Positions 41,378-50,014 of a stretch of DNA of 64,000 nucleotides are shown in pieces (position 1 is the stretch's first letter; the number at the start of each line of letters is the position of its first letter). The position numbers and the translations under genes are program-made. Source of the DNA: Bacteroidales bacterium (lineage in GTDB: Bacteria; Bacteroidota; Bacteroidia; Bacteroidales; UBA932); assembly GCA_016281435.1 (NCBI GenBank), contig JAEEIQ010000019.1, positions 1-64,000 on the forward strand. The letters are read 5' to 3'. Below the pieces are notes generated by a model. That model did not search any database. It saw only the letters and a program-made list of their open reading frames with translations, and was not told the DNA's origin.

Positions 41378-42985
41378 TTACCAGCCGGGGTTCTGGCCGT
41401 ATCCGGGCATCAGGTCGAGCTGCTTGAGGGGAATCGGCCACATCCAGTCGCGCTCGTCCTTGAAGTTCTTGCGGGGCTGGTCGTAGTCGCTCTCGAGCAT
41501 GGGATCGTCGGCCTTGGAGTCGCCGGCATGGGCGCGTACCCTTTCGGCAAGGAGGCCGAGGCGTTTCAGCTGGTTCCAGCGGACGCCTTCGAAGTGGCAC
41601 TCGCGGGCAGTTTCCTCAAGTATGTCCTCGAGGGTGAGGGTTCCGGTGAACTTGGCGTTGCCGGCCCTTTCCCAGGTCTTGTTGTAGTATTCCTTGGCCT
41701 TCGGGCTGGTGCCGCCGTCACGGTGGAAGTAGGCCTCGCAGCCGATGAGCGCGGTCTCGGCGAGACGATAGACGGGCATGTCCTTGAAGGACGTGGTCTT
41801 GTCGGGTTCGTCAGGATGGGTGTAGCCGAAATCCATGTACTTCTTTGTCGCAGGGTGGCCGCGTCCGATGTAGTTGGCCTTCGTGGGGACATAGTCCTGA
41901 CCGTACTTGGCGTTCTTGGGATCGTTGAACTTGTAGCCATGGACGAAGAGGTCGGTGTATCGTCTGTCGTTGGCCTTGTCGTAGAGGCTGAGCAGGTAGG
42001 AGTTGGGATAGACCCTTCCCCAGCCGTATCCGCCGTACTCGTTGGTCATGATCATGCCGCCTTCGGAACGGTACATGGGTGTTACGACGAGGGACATCCT
42101 GTGGCCCTTGACGATGCCGCTGCTGACGGTGTTGCCGCCGCCGGGATTCTGCGAGTACTGGAAGCAGTAGAGGATCTCGGGGGAAGAGAGGTCTGCGCCG
42201 TCGAAGATCGTCCAGGTGTCCGTATCCATGTGGTGGTAGGTGTCTTTCGTGAAGATCTCGTCAACCTGCTTGATGGCTTCATCCCAATCTTCCTCCCACA
42301 TGGCCAGCTGGGCACGGATGTGCTTGGCGACGGCCTTGTTAAGACGACCTCTCTGGGGATAGTTCCAGTCGAGGTACTTCTCGGCTTCGGCGAGGTCGGC
42401 CTTGATCTGGGTGAAGATCTCTTCCTTGCTGGCAGCGCGGAAGGTGCGCCCGAAAGCGTTGTCCACGGTCGTAGGATCGGTGTTGAGGTAGAGACGCTCG
42501 AACCTCTGGTAGAGGAGGAAATAAGATCTTGCCCTGAAGAGGCAGGCTTCGCCGTAAGGCCAGCCGACCTCGGGGTCGGACAGGTCGAGTTCCTTTGCTC
42601 CGGCTATGATTTCATTGGCCTTGCCTATGATGGAATAATGCCTGTTCCAGTACTGCTGGAAATGGCCGCTGTCGGATTTGTAATTGTCGAGACGGGCAAA
42701 AGAGGCCGCCGTACCTGCGCGGAAAATCATGAGATCCGTGCAGTAGTCCATCATCGTGACCACGTACACGTCGCCGTTGCCCTCGTTTTCGCTTGAGTCA
42801 AAAACTATGCCCCTGTCCTTCATATACAGACCGATAATTGCTTTCTGCAGCCCTTCGGCGTTTGTGAAAAGGAACTCGGAGGTAGGCGCAGTCTGCGATT
42901 CCGGGTACAGCCACTTGTCGGTGCAGCCGGAAAGAGTCGCGAGGGCCAGGATGGCCGCAGGGAATATTTTTAATATGGTTTTCAT
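41378..42985 (-). CDS. susD: SusD/RagB family surface glycan-binding lipoprotein
   Basis: Partner lid for the SusC transporter. The 535-residue protein starts at ATG 42985 (MKTILKIFPAAILALATLSGC, lipobox LSGC). A longer in-frame start at 43024 would place 13 unsuitable residues before the signal and overlap susC. SusD features are the helical TPR-like first half (GLQKAIIGLYMKDRG; WNRHYSIIGKANEII; GEACLFRARSYFLLYQRFERLYL) and a C-terminal RagB/SusD region (RLAETALIGCEAYFHR, ECHFEGVRWNQLKRLG). It lies 13 bases downstream of susC. Confidence 0.95.
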   Translation of the reverse strand: MKTILKIFPAAILALATLSGCTDKWLYPESQTAPTSEFLFTNAEGLQKAIIGLYMKDRGIVFDSSENEGNGDVYVVTMMDYCTDLMIFRAGTAASFARLDNYKSDSGHFQQYWNRHYSIIGKANEIIAGAKELDLSDPEVGWPYGEACLFRARSYFLLYQRFERLYLNTDPTTVDNAFGRTFRAASKEEIFTQIKADLAEAEKYLDWNYPQRGRLNKAVAKHIRAQLAMWEEDWDEAIKQVDEIFTKDTYHHMDTDTWTIFDGADLSSPEILYCFQYSQNPGGGNTVSSGIVKGHRMSLVVTPMYRSEGGMIMTNEYGGYGWGRVYPNSYLLSLYDKANDRRYTDLFVHGYKFNDPKNAKYGQDYVPTKANYIGRGHPATKKYMDFGYTHPDEPDKTTSFKDMPVYRLAETALIGCEAYFHRDGGTSPKAKEYYNKTWERAGNAKFTGTLTLEDILEETARECHFEGVRWNQLKRLGLLAERVRAHAGDSKADDPMLESDYDQPRKNFKDERDWMWPIPLKQLDLMPGYGQNPGW

Positions 42986-42998
42986 GTCTGTGCCTGAT

Positions 42999-45900
42999 TT
43001 AGAATGAAACAGTGAATGTAGCATTGTACTGGCGAGGTTCGGGATAAGTTCCCGGAGATGTCTCAGGACTGTAGGAGAGATACTCCGTGAAAGTCAGCAG
43101 GTTGGTTGCAGCCAGCGTGAGCTTGGCGCTCTTGAGTTTCAGGGCGTTCAGGACCTTGGGTCCGAAGGTGTAGCCGACTGAAAGGGTGCGGAGCCTGAGG
43201 TAGGAGGCGTCGCGCAGGGAGGACTGCTGGTGGTAACTTATACCCTGGATGGACAGGGGGCGGGGAGCCTCGTTGGAAGGATTGGTAGGGGTCCAATAAT
43301 CGACCTTGATGCCGTTCAACTTGCCGGCGAGGGAGCCTCCGGAATCGTAGTCATAGAGCCACTTGTTCTGCTTCATGGCGCCATAGACCCCATACCAGTC
43401 CATGTAAATGTTGAAATTCTTGTAGCGGAAGCCCATATTGAATGACCCGACGAACTTCGGATCAGTGGGAATGACCTGGCGGTCGTTCTCGTCGATCTTG
43501 CCGTCCTTGTTGTAATCCACGACCTTGACGCTTCCAGGTTCCACTATGTCGGACCTCTTGAGCGGACTGTCGGCGACTCCGTCTCCGTCGGAGTCAAAGA
43601 CAAGATCCTTCAACACCCAGGCGCCTGTGTCCTTGTAGACATTCAGGTCAAAATCGTCATACTGGTAGATGCCGTTGGTCCTGTAGGTGTAGTAAACGTT
43701 GATGGGCTGGCCTATGAACCATCCGTTGGCCTTGTCGTCGATGGGCTTGCCATCCTCGTCGAGGTCGCCGGAGAGGCGGACTATCCTGTTGTCGAACTGG
43801 GAGAAGACGATTCCGGCAGTCCATTCGATGTCCCTCTTGCGTATGATGGCTCCGTCGATGTTGATGTCCCAGCCGCTGGTCTTGGTCTTCGCGATGTTGT
43901 CGGTCATGCTGGTGTAGCCCAGCGCGCTGTTGATGCGGCGGGTGAAGAGCAGGCCGTCGGTGCGGGTGTTGTAGTGCTCGATGGTTCCGTTCAGGCGGTT
44001 TTTGAAGAATCCGAAATCGACTGCCACGTTGGCGGATTTTGTGGATTCCCAGTGCAGGTTCTTGTTGGGCAGGGCGCTGCCGGGAGTGTAACCGTGGATA
44101 TAGACGCTTCCGTCGTTTGTCGCGAATTCATATTCTGCGTCGGAGACAGTTCCCAGGGTTTCGTAGTTGCCGATGCCGTTCATGTTGCCGACGGCGCCGT
44201 ACGAGGCCCTGAACTTAAGGTTGGAGATCTCCTTGATGCCCTTCATCCAGGGCTCCTGATTGATACGCCATGCCGCGGAGATCGAAGGGAAGGTGCCCCA
44301 CTTCCTGCCGGCTCCGAAACGGGAGCAGCCGTCTCTTCGGAACGCTGCATTGACCATGTAGCGGTCCTTGTAGGCGAACTGGGCACGGGCCAGGTAGGAA
44401 ATGATGAACAGCTCGGTGAAAGTATGGGTCTGGTCAGTGTTCTCGCCGTCCTGGATCATATGCCACCAGAAGGAATCCACAGGTACGTTGTTGGCTCCGA
44501 ATCCCAGGGAACTCTGGGGCTGGTGCTCATAGGTGTGGGCCACGGTGAGGTTCAGCCGGAAATCTTTGTTGGTGAAGGGGACCTGGTAGGTGATGATATT
44601 CTCAAGCTGATACTTGAAGAACTTGGAATCCGTAATGGAACCTGCGGAACCTCCTCCGAAGTAATCTTTGGTCTTGTATGAACCCTTTTCCTGGAAGCGG
44701 TTGTAGTAGCCGAAGTTGAAGCGGTAGGACAAGCCCTTCAGGGGGTGGATGTCGATGTAGGTGTTGAGACGGGCTATGTCGGTGTCCGTCTGGCTCCTGT
44801 AGTACTGGGCGTTGTAGAGGGGGTTACGCGACATCTCGACATTGATGTATTTGGTCGGGTTGCCTTCTTCGTCGAAGGGAACGCCCAGGGGAGACATGGT
44901 GATATAACTGCTGAAGGACTCGGGCGCACCGAGGTTCTGCTGTTTGATGTAGTTGTTGCTGAATCCCAGAGTGAGCCATTTGCGGGCCTCCCAATCCAGA
45001 TTGACGCGGAGATTGCCCCTTGTGAAGCGAGAGCCGATGTTGACCATGCCCTTGTGGTGCATATAGCCGGCTGATGCAGAGACCTTCACCTTGTCGGTGC
45101 CTCCGCGGACGCTCAGGTCATACTTCTGGATGAGGGCCGGGGAGAGCATGAGTTTCTCCCAGTCCGTGAATTTTCCCGACATGTAGCTGGCCTTCATCAT
45201 TTCGTCCGTCAGCACTTCGTCTACGGTCAGAGCCTCTATTTCCTTAGGATTATCTATGCCCTTGTCATGGGCGATGGCCTGCCTGCGGAGTTCGAAATAC
45301 TCGTCTGCGTTATAAAAGTCGAAGTTCCTCCAAAGGTGCTGGGAACTGATAGATGAGGTGAAGGTCACCGTGGCCTTTTCCTTGGTTCCGCGCTTTGTCG
45401 TCACTATGATGACGCCGTTTGCGGCGCGGGCGCCGTAGATGGCCTGCGAGGCGGCGTCCTTGAGGATTTCAAGGCTCTCGACATCGTCAGGAGCAATGGC
45501 ATTGAACTCGGTGTCCGTGGTGATGATGCCGTCGACGACGTACATCGGGGTGTTGGAATTGTCCTTGACGGAGCGGATGCCCCTGATCTGGATGTTGGAG
45601 GTCGCTCCCGGTGCTCCAGAGCTCAGGGTGACCTGGACGCCGGCGGCGCGTCCGCGCATCATCTCGGTGATGTTGGTAGCGGGGGAAGCTGCAAGCTCCT
45701 CTGCCTTGATCGAGGTGACGGAACCGGACACGTCGGAGCGGCGCTGCACGCCGTAACCGACCACGACGACTTCGTCGAGCAGGTCGGCGTCAGGCTCGAG
45801 CGTGACGTCGATCACGCCGCGGCCGCCGATCTCGACTTCGAGGTCCTTGTAGCCGACACTGGTGAACAGAAGGGTGTTCTGCCCTGCGGGAACCGTGATG

Positions 45901-46106
45901 GTGTACTGCCCTTTGAGGTCAGTGGCAGTGCCGCCTCGTGTCGTTCCCTTGATGAGCACACCTGCGCCGATTACCGGCACTTTGCCGTTCTCGGTGACTT
46001 CCGAGACGGTTCCCCTGACCGTGCGGTTCTGGGCCTGGGCGCTTACGGCACCCACGGCCAGCAGTGCCAGCGCGACGGCAAGGGTCTTCATAAAGGTTGT
46101 TTTCAT
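42999..46106 (-). CDS. susC: SusC/RagA family TonB-linked outer-membrane transporter
   Basis: Imports oligosaccharides across the outer membrane using TonB energy. The 1035-residue protein has a signal peptide (to AQAQ) and a CarboxypepD_reg-like domain at about 27-112 (TVRGTVSEVTENGKVPVIGAGVLIKGTTRGG). The TonB-box/plug region is LDEVVVVGYGVQRRSDVSGSVTS, with RGRAAGVQVT, IQIRGIRSV and DAASQAIYGARAANGVIIVTT. A 22-strand barrel follows, ending in the aromatic-terminated strand YNATFTVSF. It is the second gene of the block, after the GH88-DUF2264 fusion. Confidence 0.97.
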   Translation of the reverse strand: MKTTFMKTLAVALALLAVGAVSAQAQNRTVRGTVSEVTENGKVPVIGAGVLIKGTTRGGTATDLKGQYTITVPAGQNTLLFTSVGYKDLEVEIGGRGVIDVTLEPDADLLDEVVVVGYGVQRRSDVSGSVTSIKAEELAASPATNITEMMRGRAAGVQVTLSSGAPGATSNIQIRGIRSVKDNSNTPMYVVDGIITTDTEFNAIAPDDVESLEILKDAASQAIYGARAANGVIIVTTKRGTKEKATVTFTSSISSQHLWRNFDFYNADEYFELRRQAIAHDKGIDNPKEIEALTVDEVLTDEMMKASYMSGKFTDWEKLMLSPALIQKYDLSVRGGTDKVKVSASAGYMHHKGMVNIGSRFTRGNLRVNLDWEARKWLTLGFSNNYIKQQNLGAPESFSSYITMSPLGVPFDEEGNPTKYINVEMSRNPLYNAQYYRSQTDTDIARLNTYIDIHPLKGLSYRFNFGYYNRFQEKGSYKTKDYFGGGSAGSITDSKFFKYQLENIITYQVPFTNKDFRLNLTVAHTYEHQPQSSLGFGANNVPVDSFWWHMIQDGENTDQTHTFTELFIISYLARAQFAYKDRYMVNAAFRRDGCSRFGAGRKWGTFPSISAAWRINQEPWMKGIKEISNLKFRASYGAVGNMNGIGNYETLGTVSDAEYEFATNDGSVYIHGYTPGSALPNKNLHWESTKSANVAVDFGFFKNRLNGTIEHYNTRTDGLLFTRRINSALGYTSMTDNIAKTKTSGWDINIDGAIIRKRDIEWTAGIVFSQFDNRIVRLSGDLDEDGKPIDDKANGWFIGQPINVYYTYRTNGIYQYDDFDLNVYKDTGAWVLKDLVFDSDGDGVADSPLKRSDIVEPGSVKVVDYNKDGKIDENDRQVIPTDPKFVGSFNMGFRYKNFNIYMDWYGVYGAMKQNKWLYDYDSGGSLAGKLNGIKVDYWTPTNPSNEAPRPLSIQGISYHQQSSLRDASYLRLRTLSVGYTFGPKVLNALKLKSAKLTLAATNLLTFTEYLSYSPETSPGTYPEPRQYNATFTVSF

Positions 46107-46127
46107 AAGTATTGAAATGGTTGTTAG

Positions 46128-48527
46128 TTAATTCTTGATCGCGTGGTCGGCGGGAACATCCGTTCCCATCCATACCTTCTTCGAAGTCCAGTCGGCGGCC
46201 GGGTTGCTCCAGAAAGGATCATTCTCGGGAAGTCCGAGGGCGATGAAGCCGGCGCAGACAAGGTAGAGGCTTCCCGTGGAGATGTATCTCTCTCCGATGT
46301 TCGGCTGATGTCCGGCAAAGCCGGGACGGAGCCATCCCCCTTCGTCGAATGTGCCGGGGGCGCCCATCTGCCTCGACATGACCGCAGTGATGGCGCAGCG
46401 GGCTTGTGCGGGGTCCATCGTGGCAGGCAGGAGATGCCTGTAGCATACGTCGGACAAGGCCTGGAAGGCGCCGAAGCGGTAGCACAGGGACCTTCCGACG
46501 ACCGGATATGTCCCCTCGGGGGAGACGAGGCGCTCCTGGATCTCGGCGTAGCGGGAGTAGCGTTCCTTCTCGATATCCATGAAGTCCTTTCCATCCAGGT
46601 CCACGGTTATTCCGTGCTTTTTCAGGACGTCGAGGACCGTCATCATCATGGGCTGGATGACGAAGCTGTTGTAGTAGTCGATGTGCAGCGCGGCGCCGTC
46701 GCCGTACCAGCCGTCACCCTTGTACCAGTCTTTCTTGAAGCGGTCGAAGGCGTAGTTGATACGGTCCATGTCGCACTCTCCGGTGAATTCCAGCAGTGCG
46801 GCTTCGACCATGGCGGTGAAGAACAGCCAGTTGGTCTCGGAGGGCTTGATCACGCGGGAACTCTTCAGTTCCTCGGCGAGGCGGGCGCGGGTGACCTGGT
46901 CCAGACGGCCCCAGAGCTGGGTTGGGGCGCGCAGGAGTCCGTGGGCAAGGAAGGCAGCGTCGACGAGGGGCTGCCTGCCGACGTTGAAGTTGAGATGGTC
47001 CGGGGATTCGGGATCCACCGCATTGGTGATGGCCTTGCAGGCAAGGTCGATGTATTCGGCGCGCAGGCGTCCTTCGGGAGTGCCGTCAGGGCCGAGTTCC
47101 AGCCAGGGCGCTATGCCGACGATGGTGCGTCCGAGGCCTTCGAGGTGCGTGACTTCGAAGCGCTTCTTGAGGTCGGAGTTGATCGACTCGACGGGCATGT
47201 TCTTTTTCAGCGTGCCGGCTGCGAGATTGCCCAGCAGGGGCCTTGCGATGCGGTCGAGGTTGGTTATCCATATCTGGCGGTCGCGGTTGGAAGTCACGAC
47301 GCTGAGCACGTCCACGACGGGACGGCCCTGCAGGAGGCGCTTGTAGCGCATGAGGGCCTCGACGTAATAATAGTCCGCATAGACCAGGGGTGTATCATAC
47401 ATTCCGCGGGGGAAATGGGCAGTGCTGTGCATCAGCACGTAGTTGGCGTTCTTCCCGAGCTTGGCGGTGTAGGCCTTGCCCGAGAGGGAAGTGAGGATCT
47501 GCTCGGCGAGGCGGAGGAACTTCGCGGAAAGGGCGCCGTCCTCGACGAACTGGCTGAGCTCGATGTAGGCGGAGGCCATTATCGCGGCGGCGGAAGCGTC
47601 GCGCGGCGTGGTCTTCGAAGCGGGGGCGTTGTAGTCCCAGTAGGGGACCTTGTCTTTCGGGAGCTTCGGATGATTCATCAGGTACTGCCCGATGTGGACG
47701 GCCTGATCGAGGTAACGGGAATCGCCGGTCTGGCGGTACATCATCGTGTATCCGTAGAGGCCCCATGCCTGTCCGCGGGCCCACGAGGAGTCGTCCGCAA
47801 GGCCCTGGGCGGTCTGGCGTCCGATGATCCTGCCGTCCTTTTCGCTGTAGTTGACGACATGGAAGGTGCTGTAGTCCGGGCGGAAATGGTTGCGCATCGT
47901 GGTGTTGGCGTGCGTCTTCGCGATTTCGTAGCAGGCGGGGTCCCCGGTGAGGGCGGAAGCGACGGTCAGGAGCTCCAGGTTCATCATGTTGTCGATGATC
48001 ACGATGAAGTCCCAGCCCTGCTTCGGACGGGATTTCCAGGAGCGGGTGCATCCCACGGCCGGGTTGAACCTGGTCGAGAGGGAATAGCCCGCGTTGATCA
48101 GGGCATTCCTGTACTCTTCTTTTCCTGTAAGCCGGAATCCGTTGCCGTAGCTGCAGTTGATCATGAAGCCGACATCGTGGCTGTTCTTGTTGTACTGCTC
48201 GGGGGCCATCCTCTCCGTCATCACTTCGGCGGCGGCGCGCACGTCCTCGCGTCCGGTGTTCTCGTAGAGGTACCAGAGCGTGCCGGGGAAGAACCCGGCG
48301 GTCCATCCGCTGGACTTGGAGGTTACGAGCTCTCCGTCTTTGGTGGTGTTAGGAAGGGCGCCCGGCATGTCCTTTACGACGTCGTACATCAGCATGGACT
48401 GTTTCAGGCTGAAATCAAGCGCGGTTTCGACTATCCGCGGCATTTTCTTTCGGTCCGGCGTCGCAGGAGCGGCTGTGGCGCTTACGGCAGCCAGGACCAG
48501 AAGAATCAGGGTGAACGATTTTCTCAT
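46128..48527 (-). CDS. GH88-type unsaturated glucuronyl hydrolase fused to DUF2264 domain
   Basis: A 799-residue secreted fusion (signal to ATAAPA). The first half (about 30-400) is an (alpha/alpha)6 GH88 domain. Asp118 (NSHDVGFM) and Asp179 (VIIDNMMN) are 61 residues apart, matching the catalytic pair D88/D149 of the Bacillus unsaturated glucuronyl hydrolase; WARGQAWGLYGY follows. The second half (about 415-795) matches DUF2264, a second alpha-toroid family. To my recollection it includes beta-glucuronidases (CAZy GH154), with HLEGLGRTIVGIAPWLE, NWLFFTAMVEAALL, DGWYGDGAALHIDYYNSFVIQPMM and RSLCYRFGAFQAL. Two uronic-acid-specific domains on one chain suggest sequential attack on uronate-capped oligosaccharides. 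It is the first gene of the PUL block. Confidence 0.85.
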   Translation of the reverse strand: MRKSFTLILLVLAAVSATAAPATPDRKKMPRIVETALDFSLKQSMLMYDVVKDMPGALPNTTKDGELVTSKSSGWTAGFFPGTLWYLYENTGREDVRAAAEVMTERMAPEQYNKNSHDVGFMINCSYGNGFRLTGKEEYRNALINAGYSLSTRFNPAVGCTRSWKSRPKQGWDFIVIIDNMMNLELLTVASALTGDPACYEIAKTHANTTMRNHFRPDYSTFHVVNYSEKDGRIIGRQTAQGLADDSSWARGQAWGLYGYTMMYRQTGDSRYLDQAVHIGQYLMNHPKLPKDKVPYWDYNAPASKTTPRDASAAAIMASAYIELSQFVEDGALSAKFLRLAEQILTSLSGKAYTAKLGKNANYVLMHSTAHFPRGMYDTPLVYADYYYVEALMRYKRLLQGRPVVDVLSVVTSNRDRQIWITNLDRIARPLLGNLAAGTLKKNMPVESINSDLKKRFEVTHLEGLGRTIVGIAPWLELGPDGTPEGRLRAEYIDLACKAITNAVDPESPDHLNFNVGRQPLVDAAFLAHGLLRAPTQLWGRLDQVTRARLAEELKSSRVIKPSETNWLFFTAMVEAALLEFTGECDMDRINYAFDRFKKDWYKGDGWYGDGAALHIDYYNSFVIQPMMMTVLDVLKKHGITVDLDGKDFMDIEKERYSRYAEIQERLVSPEGTYPVVGRSLCYRFGAFQALSDVCYRHLLPATMDPAQARCAITAVMSRQMGAPGTFDEGGWLRPGFAGHQPNIGERYISTGSLYLVCAGFIALGLPENDPFWSNPAADWTSKKVWMGTDVPADHAIKN

Positions 48528-48609
48528 CGATATAGTTTTAGTAGTACAAAGAAAAGTATTTATTCGTGCAATCGATATAAAATTATCACGTATTTTTGGT
48601 AAAAACGTA

Positions 48610-48643
48610 CAAAAAAAGAACCGGCCCGCAACGCGGACCGGTC
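48610..48643 (-). terminator. Intrinsic terminator for the barrel gene
   Basis: A ten-pair GC-rich stem (48620-48629 with 48633-48642, one G-U) with a three-base loop, followed on the minus strand by a run of seven T (48617-48611). It sits 27 bases after the stop of the gene at 48670, separating it from the PUL. The rest of the 142-base gap is AT-rich, with no clear -7/-33 pair for the PUL. Confidence 0.85.
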
Positions 48644-48669
48644 CAGGGATTTTTAATCCTTCCAGGGGA

Positions 48670-49266
48670 TTAGAACATGTAGCAGGCGCCGATGGAGAGG
48701 ACGCGGTTGCTCATGACGTTGTCAGCGTCGGTTCCTACGTTGGTGAAGCCGAGGTTGTAGCGGAGGTCGATGCCGACGTTGGGGGTGACCATGTAGGTGG
48801 CTCCGATGGTCACGCCGGCGTCGAATGCGGTGTAGTTGTCAGGATCGTGCTTGGCCTTGTTGACGTTGTCGGAGGTGCTGGTCTTGGTCTCGCCGCCGAT
48901 GCAGTAGCCGAGCTGGGGACCTGCCATGAGGGCGAGGTTGCCGCCGAGGAGCTTGTACTCGACAAGGATGGGGACATTGATGTAGTCGTAGGAGTACTTC
49001 CAGGTGGTCATGCCCACGAGGGGAACGTCAGCCTTGCGGGAAGCGCCCTGCATGGAGAAAGCGGGCTCGAGACGGAGGCCGAGGTTCGCTACGGGAAGTC
49101 CGAGGTCGATTACGGCGCCGACGTACATTCCGAGGTCTGCGGTCTTGTGGTCAGTGTCGAAGCTGGAAAGGTCGTTGATGTTCGCACCGACCTTCACGCC
49201 GAAACTCTGGGCGAAGCCCATGGTGGTCATCGCCGCGAGGGCGAGAGTTACAAGGATCTTTTTCAT
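48670..49266 (-). CDS. Outer-membrane beta-barrel (PorT-like/OMP_b-brl) protein
   Basis: A 198-residue protein with a signal peptide (to MGFAQ), then SFGVKVGANINDLSSF, the usual start of the Bacteroidota porin family OMP_b-brl_2. Alternating strands follow (DYINVPILVEYKLLGGNLALMAGPQLGY; FDAGVTIGATYMVTPNVGIDLRYNLGF) and the last strand is SIGACYMF with terminal Phe. Eight strands fit the length. It has its own strong promoter and terminator, so it is a monocistronic unit. The specific role is unknown; such proteins are often abundant structural or diffusion barrels. Confidence 0.85.
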   Translation of the reverse strand: MKKILVTLALAAMTTMGFAQSFGVKVGANINDLSSFDTDHKTADLGMYVGAVIDLGLPVANLGLRLEPAFSMQGASRKADVPLVGMTTWKYSYDYINVPILVEYKLLGGNLALMAGPQLGYCIGGETKTSTSDNVNKAKHDPDNYTAFDAGVTIGATYMVTPNVGIDLRYNLGFTNVGTDADNVMSNRVLSIGACYMF

Positions 49267-49305
49267 TTGTAATAAATATTAATGGTTGTTTTCAATTTCG
49301 TGCTG

Positions 49306-49334
49306 CAAAGATAATCATTTTGCCTGAAATGCAA
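49306..49334 (-). promoter_or_regulatory. Strong promoter for the barrel gene
   Basis: On the minus strand, TTG (49334-49332), 18 bases, then TATCTTTG (49313-49306), 39 bases before the ATG. It begins just past the end of ung. Confidence 0.75.
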
Positions 49335-49338
49335 GATT

Positions 49339-50007
49339 TCAGAGCCGCCAGTCTATGGGGGCCTTGCCTTCCCGGAGCAGGATTTCGTTGGTTTTGGAGA
49401 AATGGCGGCATCCGAAGAAAGCTCCGCGGGCAAGGGGCGAAGGGTGCGCAGCCTCGAGTACATGATGCCGTCCGGCGTCTACAAGAGGTGCCTTGGTCTT
49501 CGCGTAATTGCCCCAGAGAAGGAAGACAACGCCGTCGCAGCGGTCGGAGACGGTCTTGATCACCGCGTCGGTGAAAGTCTGCCAGCCTATTCCCGAATGC
49601 GAGGCGGGCTGCCCGGCGCGGACGGTCAGGACCGCGTTCAGGAGCAGCACGCCCTGCCGGGCCCATGGCTCCAGGTCGGGGCTCCCGGACATGGTGATGC
49701 CGAGGTCGCTGCTTATTTCCTTGAATATGTTCTTCAGGGACGGAGGCGCCGGGACTCCTTCGGGCACTGAGAAGCAGAGGCCCATGGCCTGTCCGTAGCC
49801 GTGGTAAGGGTCCTGGCCCAGGATGACCACCTTGACCTTGTCCAGGGGGCACAGCTCGAAAGCCTTGAAGATGCGGCTGCCAGGGGGGTAGATTGTCTGA
49901 CCGGCGGCTTTTTCCTCGTGCAGGATGCGTACGAGGTCGCTGAAATAAGGCTTCCCGAATTCGGGCGCCAGGGCTTCTTTCCAGCTTTGTTCTATCTTTA
50001 CATCCAT
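49339..50007 (-). CDS. ung: Uracil-DNA glycosylase, family 1
   Basis: Removes uracil from DNA to start base-excision repair. The 222-residue protein shows the family-1 water-activating motif KVVILGQDPYHG (catalytic Asp66), FSVPEGVPAPPSLKNIFKEI, VLLLNAVLTVRAG and the minor-groove loop HPSPLA. The gene is last in the surface-polysaccharide run, seven bases after the WecA-type gene. The neighbours share no obvious function with it. Confidence 0.96.
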   Translation of the reverse strand: MDVKIEQSWKEALAPEFGKPYFSDLVRILHEEKAAGQTIYPPGSRIFKAFELCPLDKVKVVILGQDPYHGYGQAMGLCFSVPEGVPAPPSLKNIFKEISSDLGITMSGSPDLEPWARQGVLLLNAVLTVRAGQPASHSGIGWQTFTDAVIKTVSDRCDGVVFLLWGNYAKTKAPLVDAGRHHVLEAAHPSPLARGAFFGCRHFSKTNEILLREGKAPIDWRL

Positions 50008-50014
50008 GGCGGGC

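Larger units (their letters stand above)
21834..48527. other. Polysaccharide utilisation locus (PUL) with hybrid two-component regulator
   Basis: Eleven genes in three transcription blocks: a minus-strand block 48527-32229 (GH88-DUF2264 fusion, SusC, SusD, GH2-like, GH-A/CBM96-like, GH43, BACON lipoprotein), a plus-strand regulator at 28174-32139, and a minus-strand block 28075-21834 (GH115, agarase-like GH-A, SGNH esterase). Gaps inside blocks are under about 90 bases and several genes overlap. Predicted uronidases and an esterase suggest a uronic-acid-bearing, acetylated glycan; this substrate is inferred. Confidence 0.9.

Noticed and set aside
46143..48602. Plus-strand open frame of 819 residues
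   Set aside because: It is antisense to the GH88-DUF2264 gene, whose motifs are clear; the antisense product has Gly/Val/Ala-biased composition and no domain.
48528..48609. Promoter for the GH88-susC block (TTTT-N20-TACTTTTC on the minus strand)
   Set aside because: The -7 box lacks the final G and the -33 is only TTTT. Such loci often use activator-dependent weak promoters, so position cannot be set from sequence alone.
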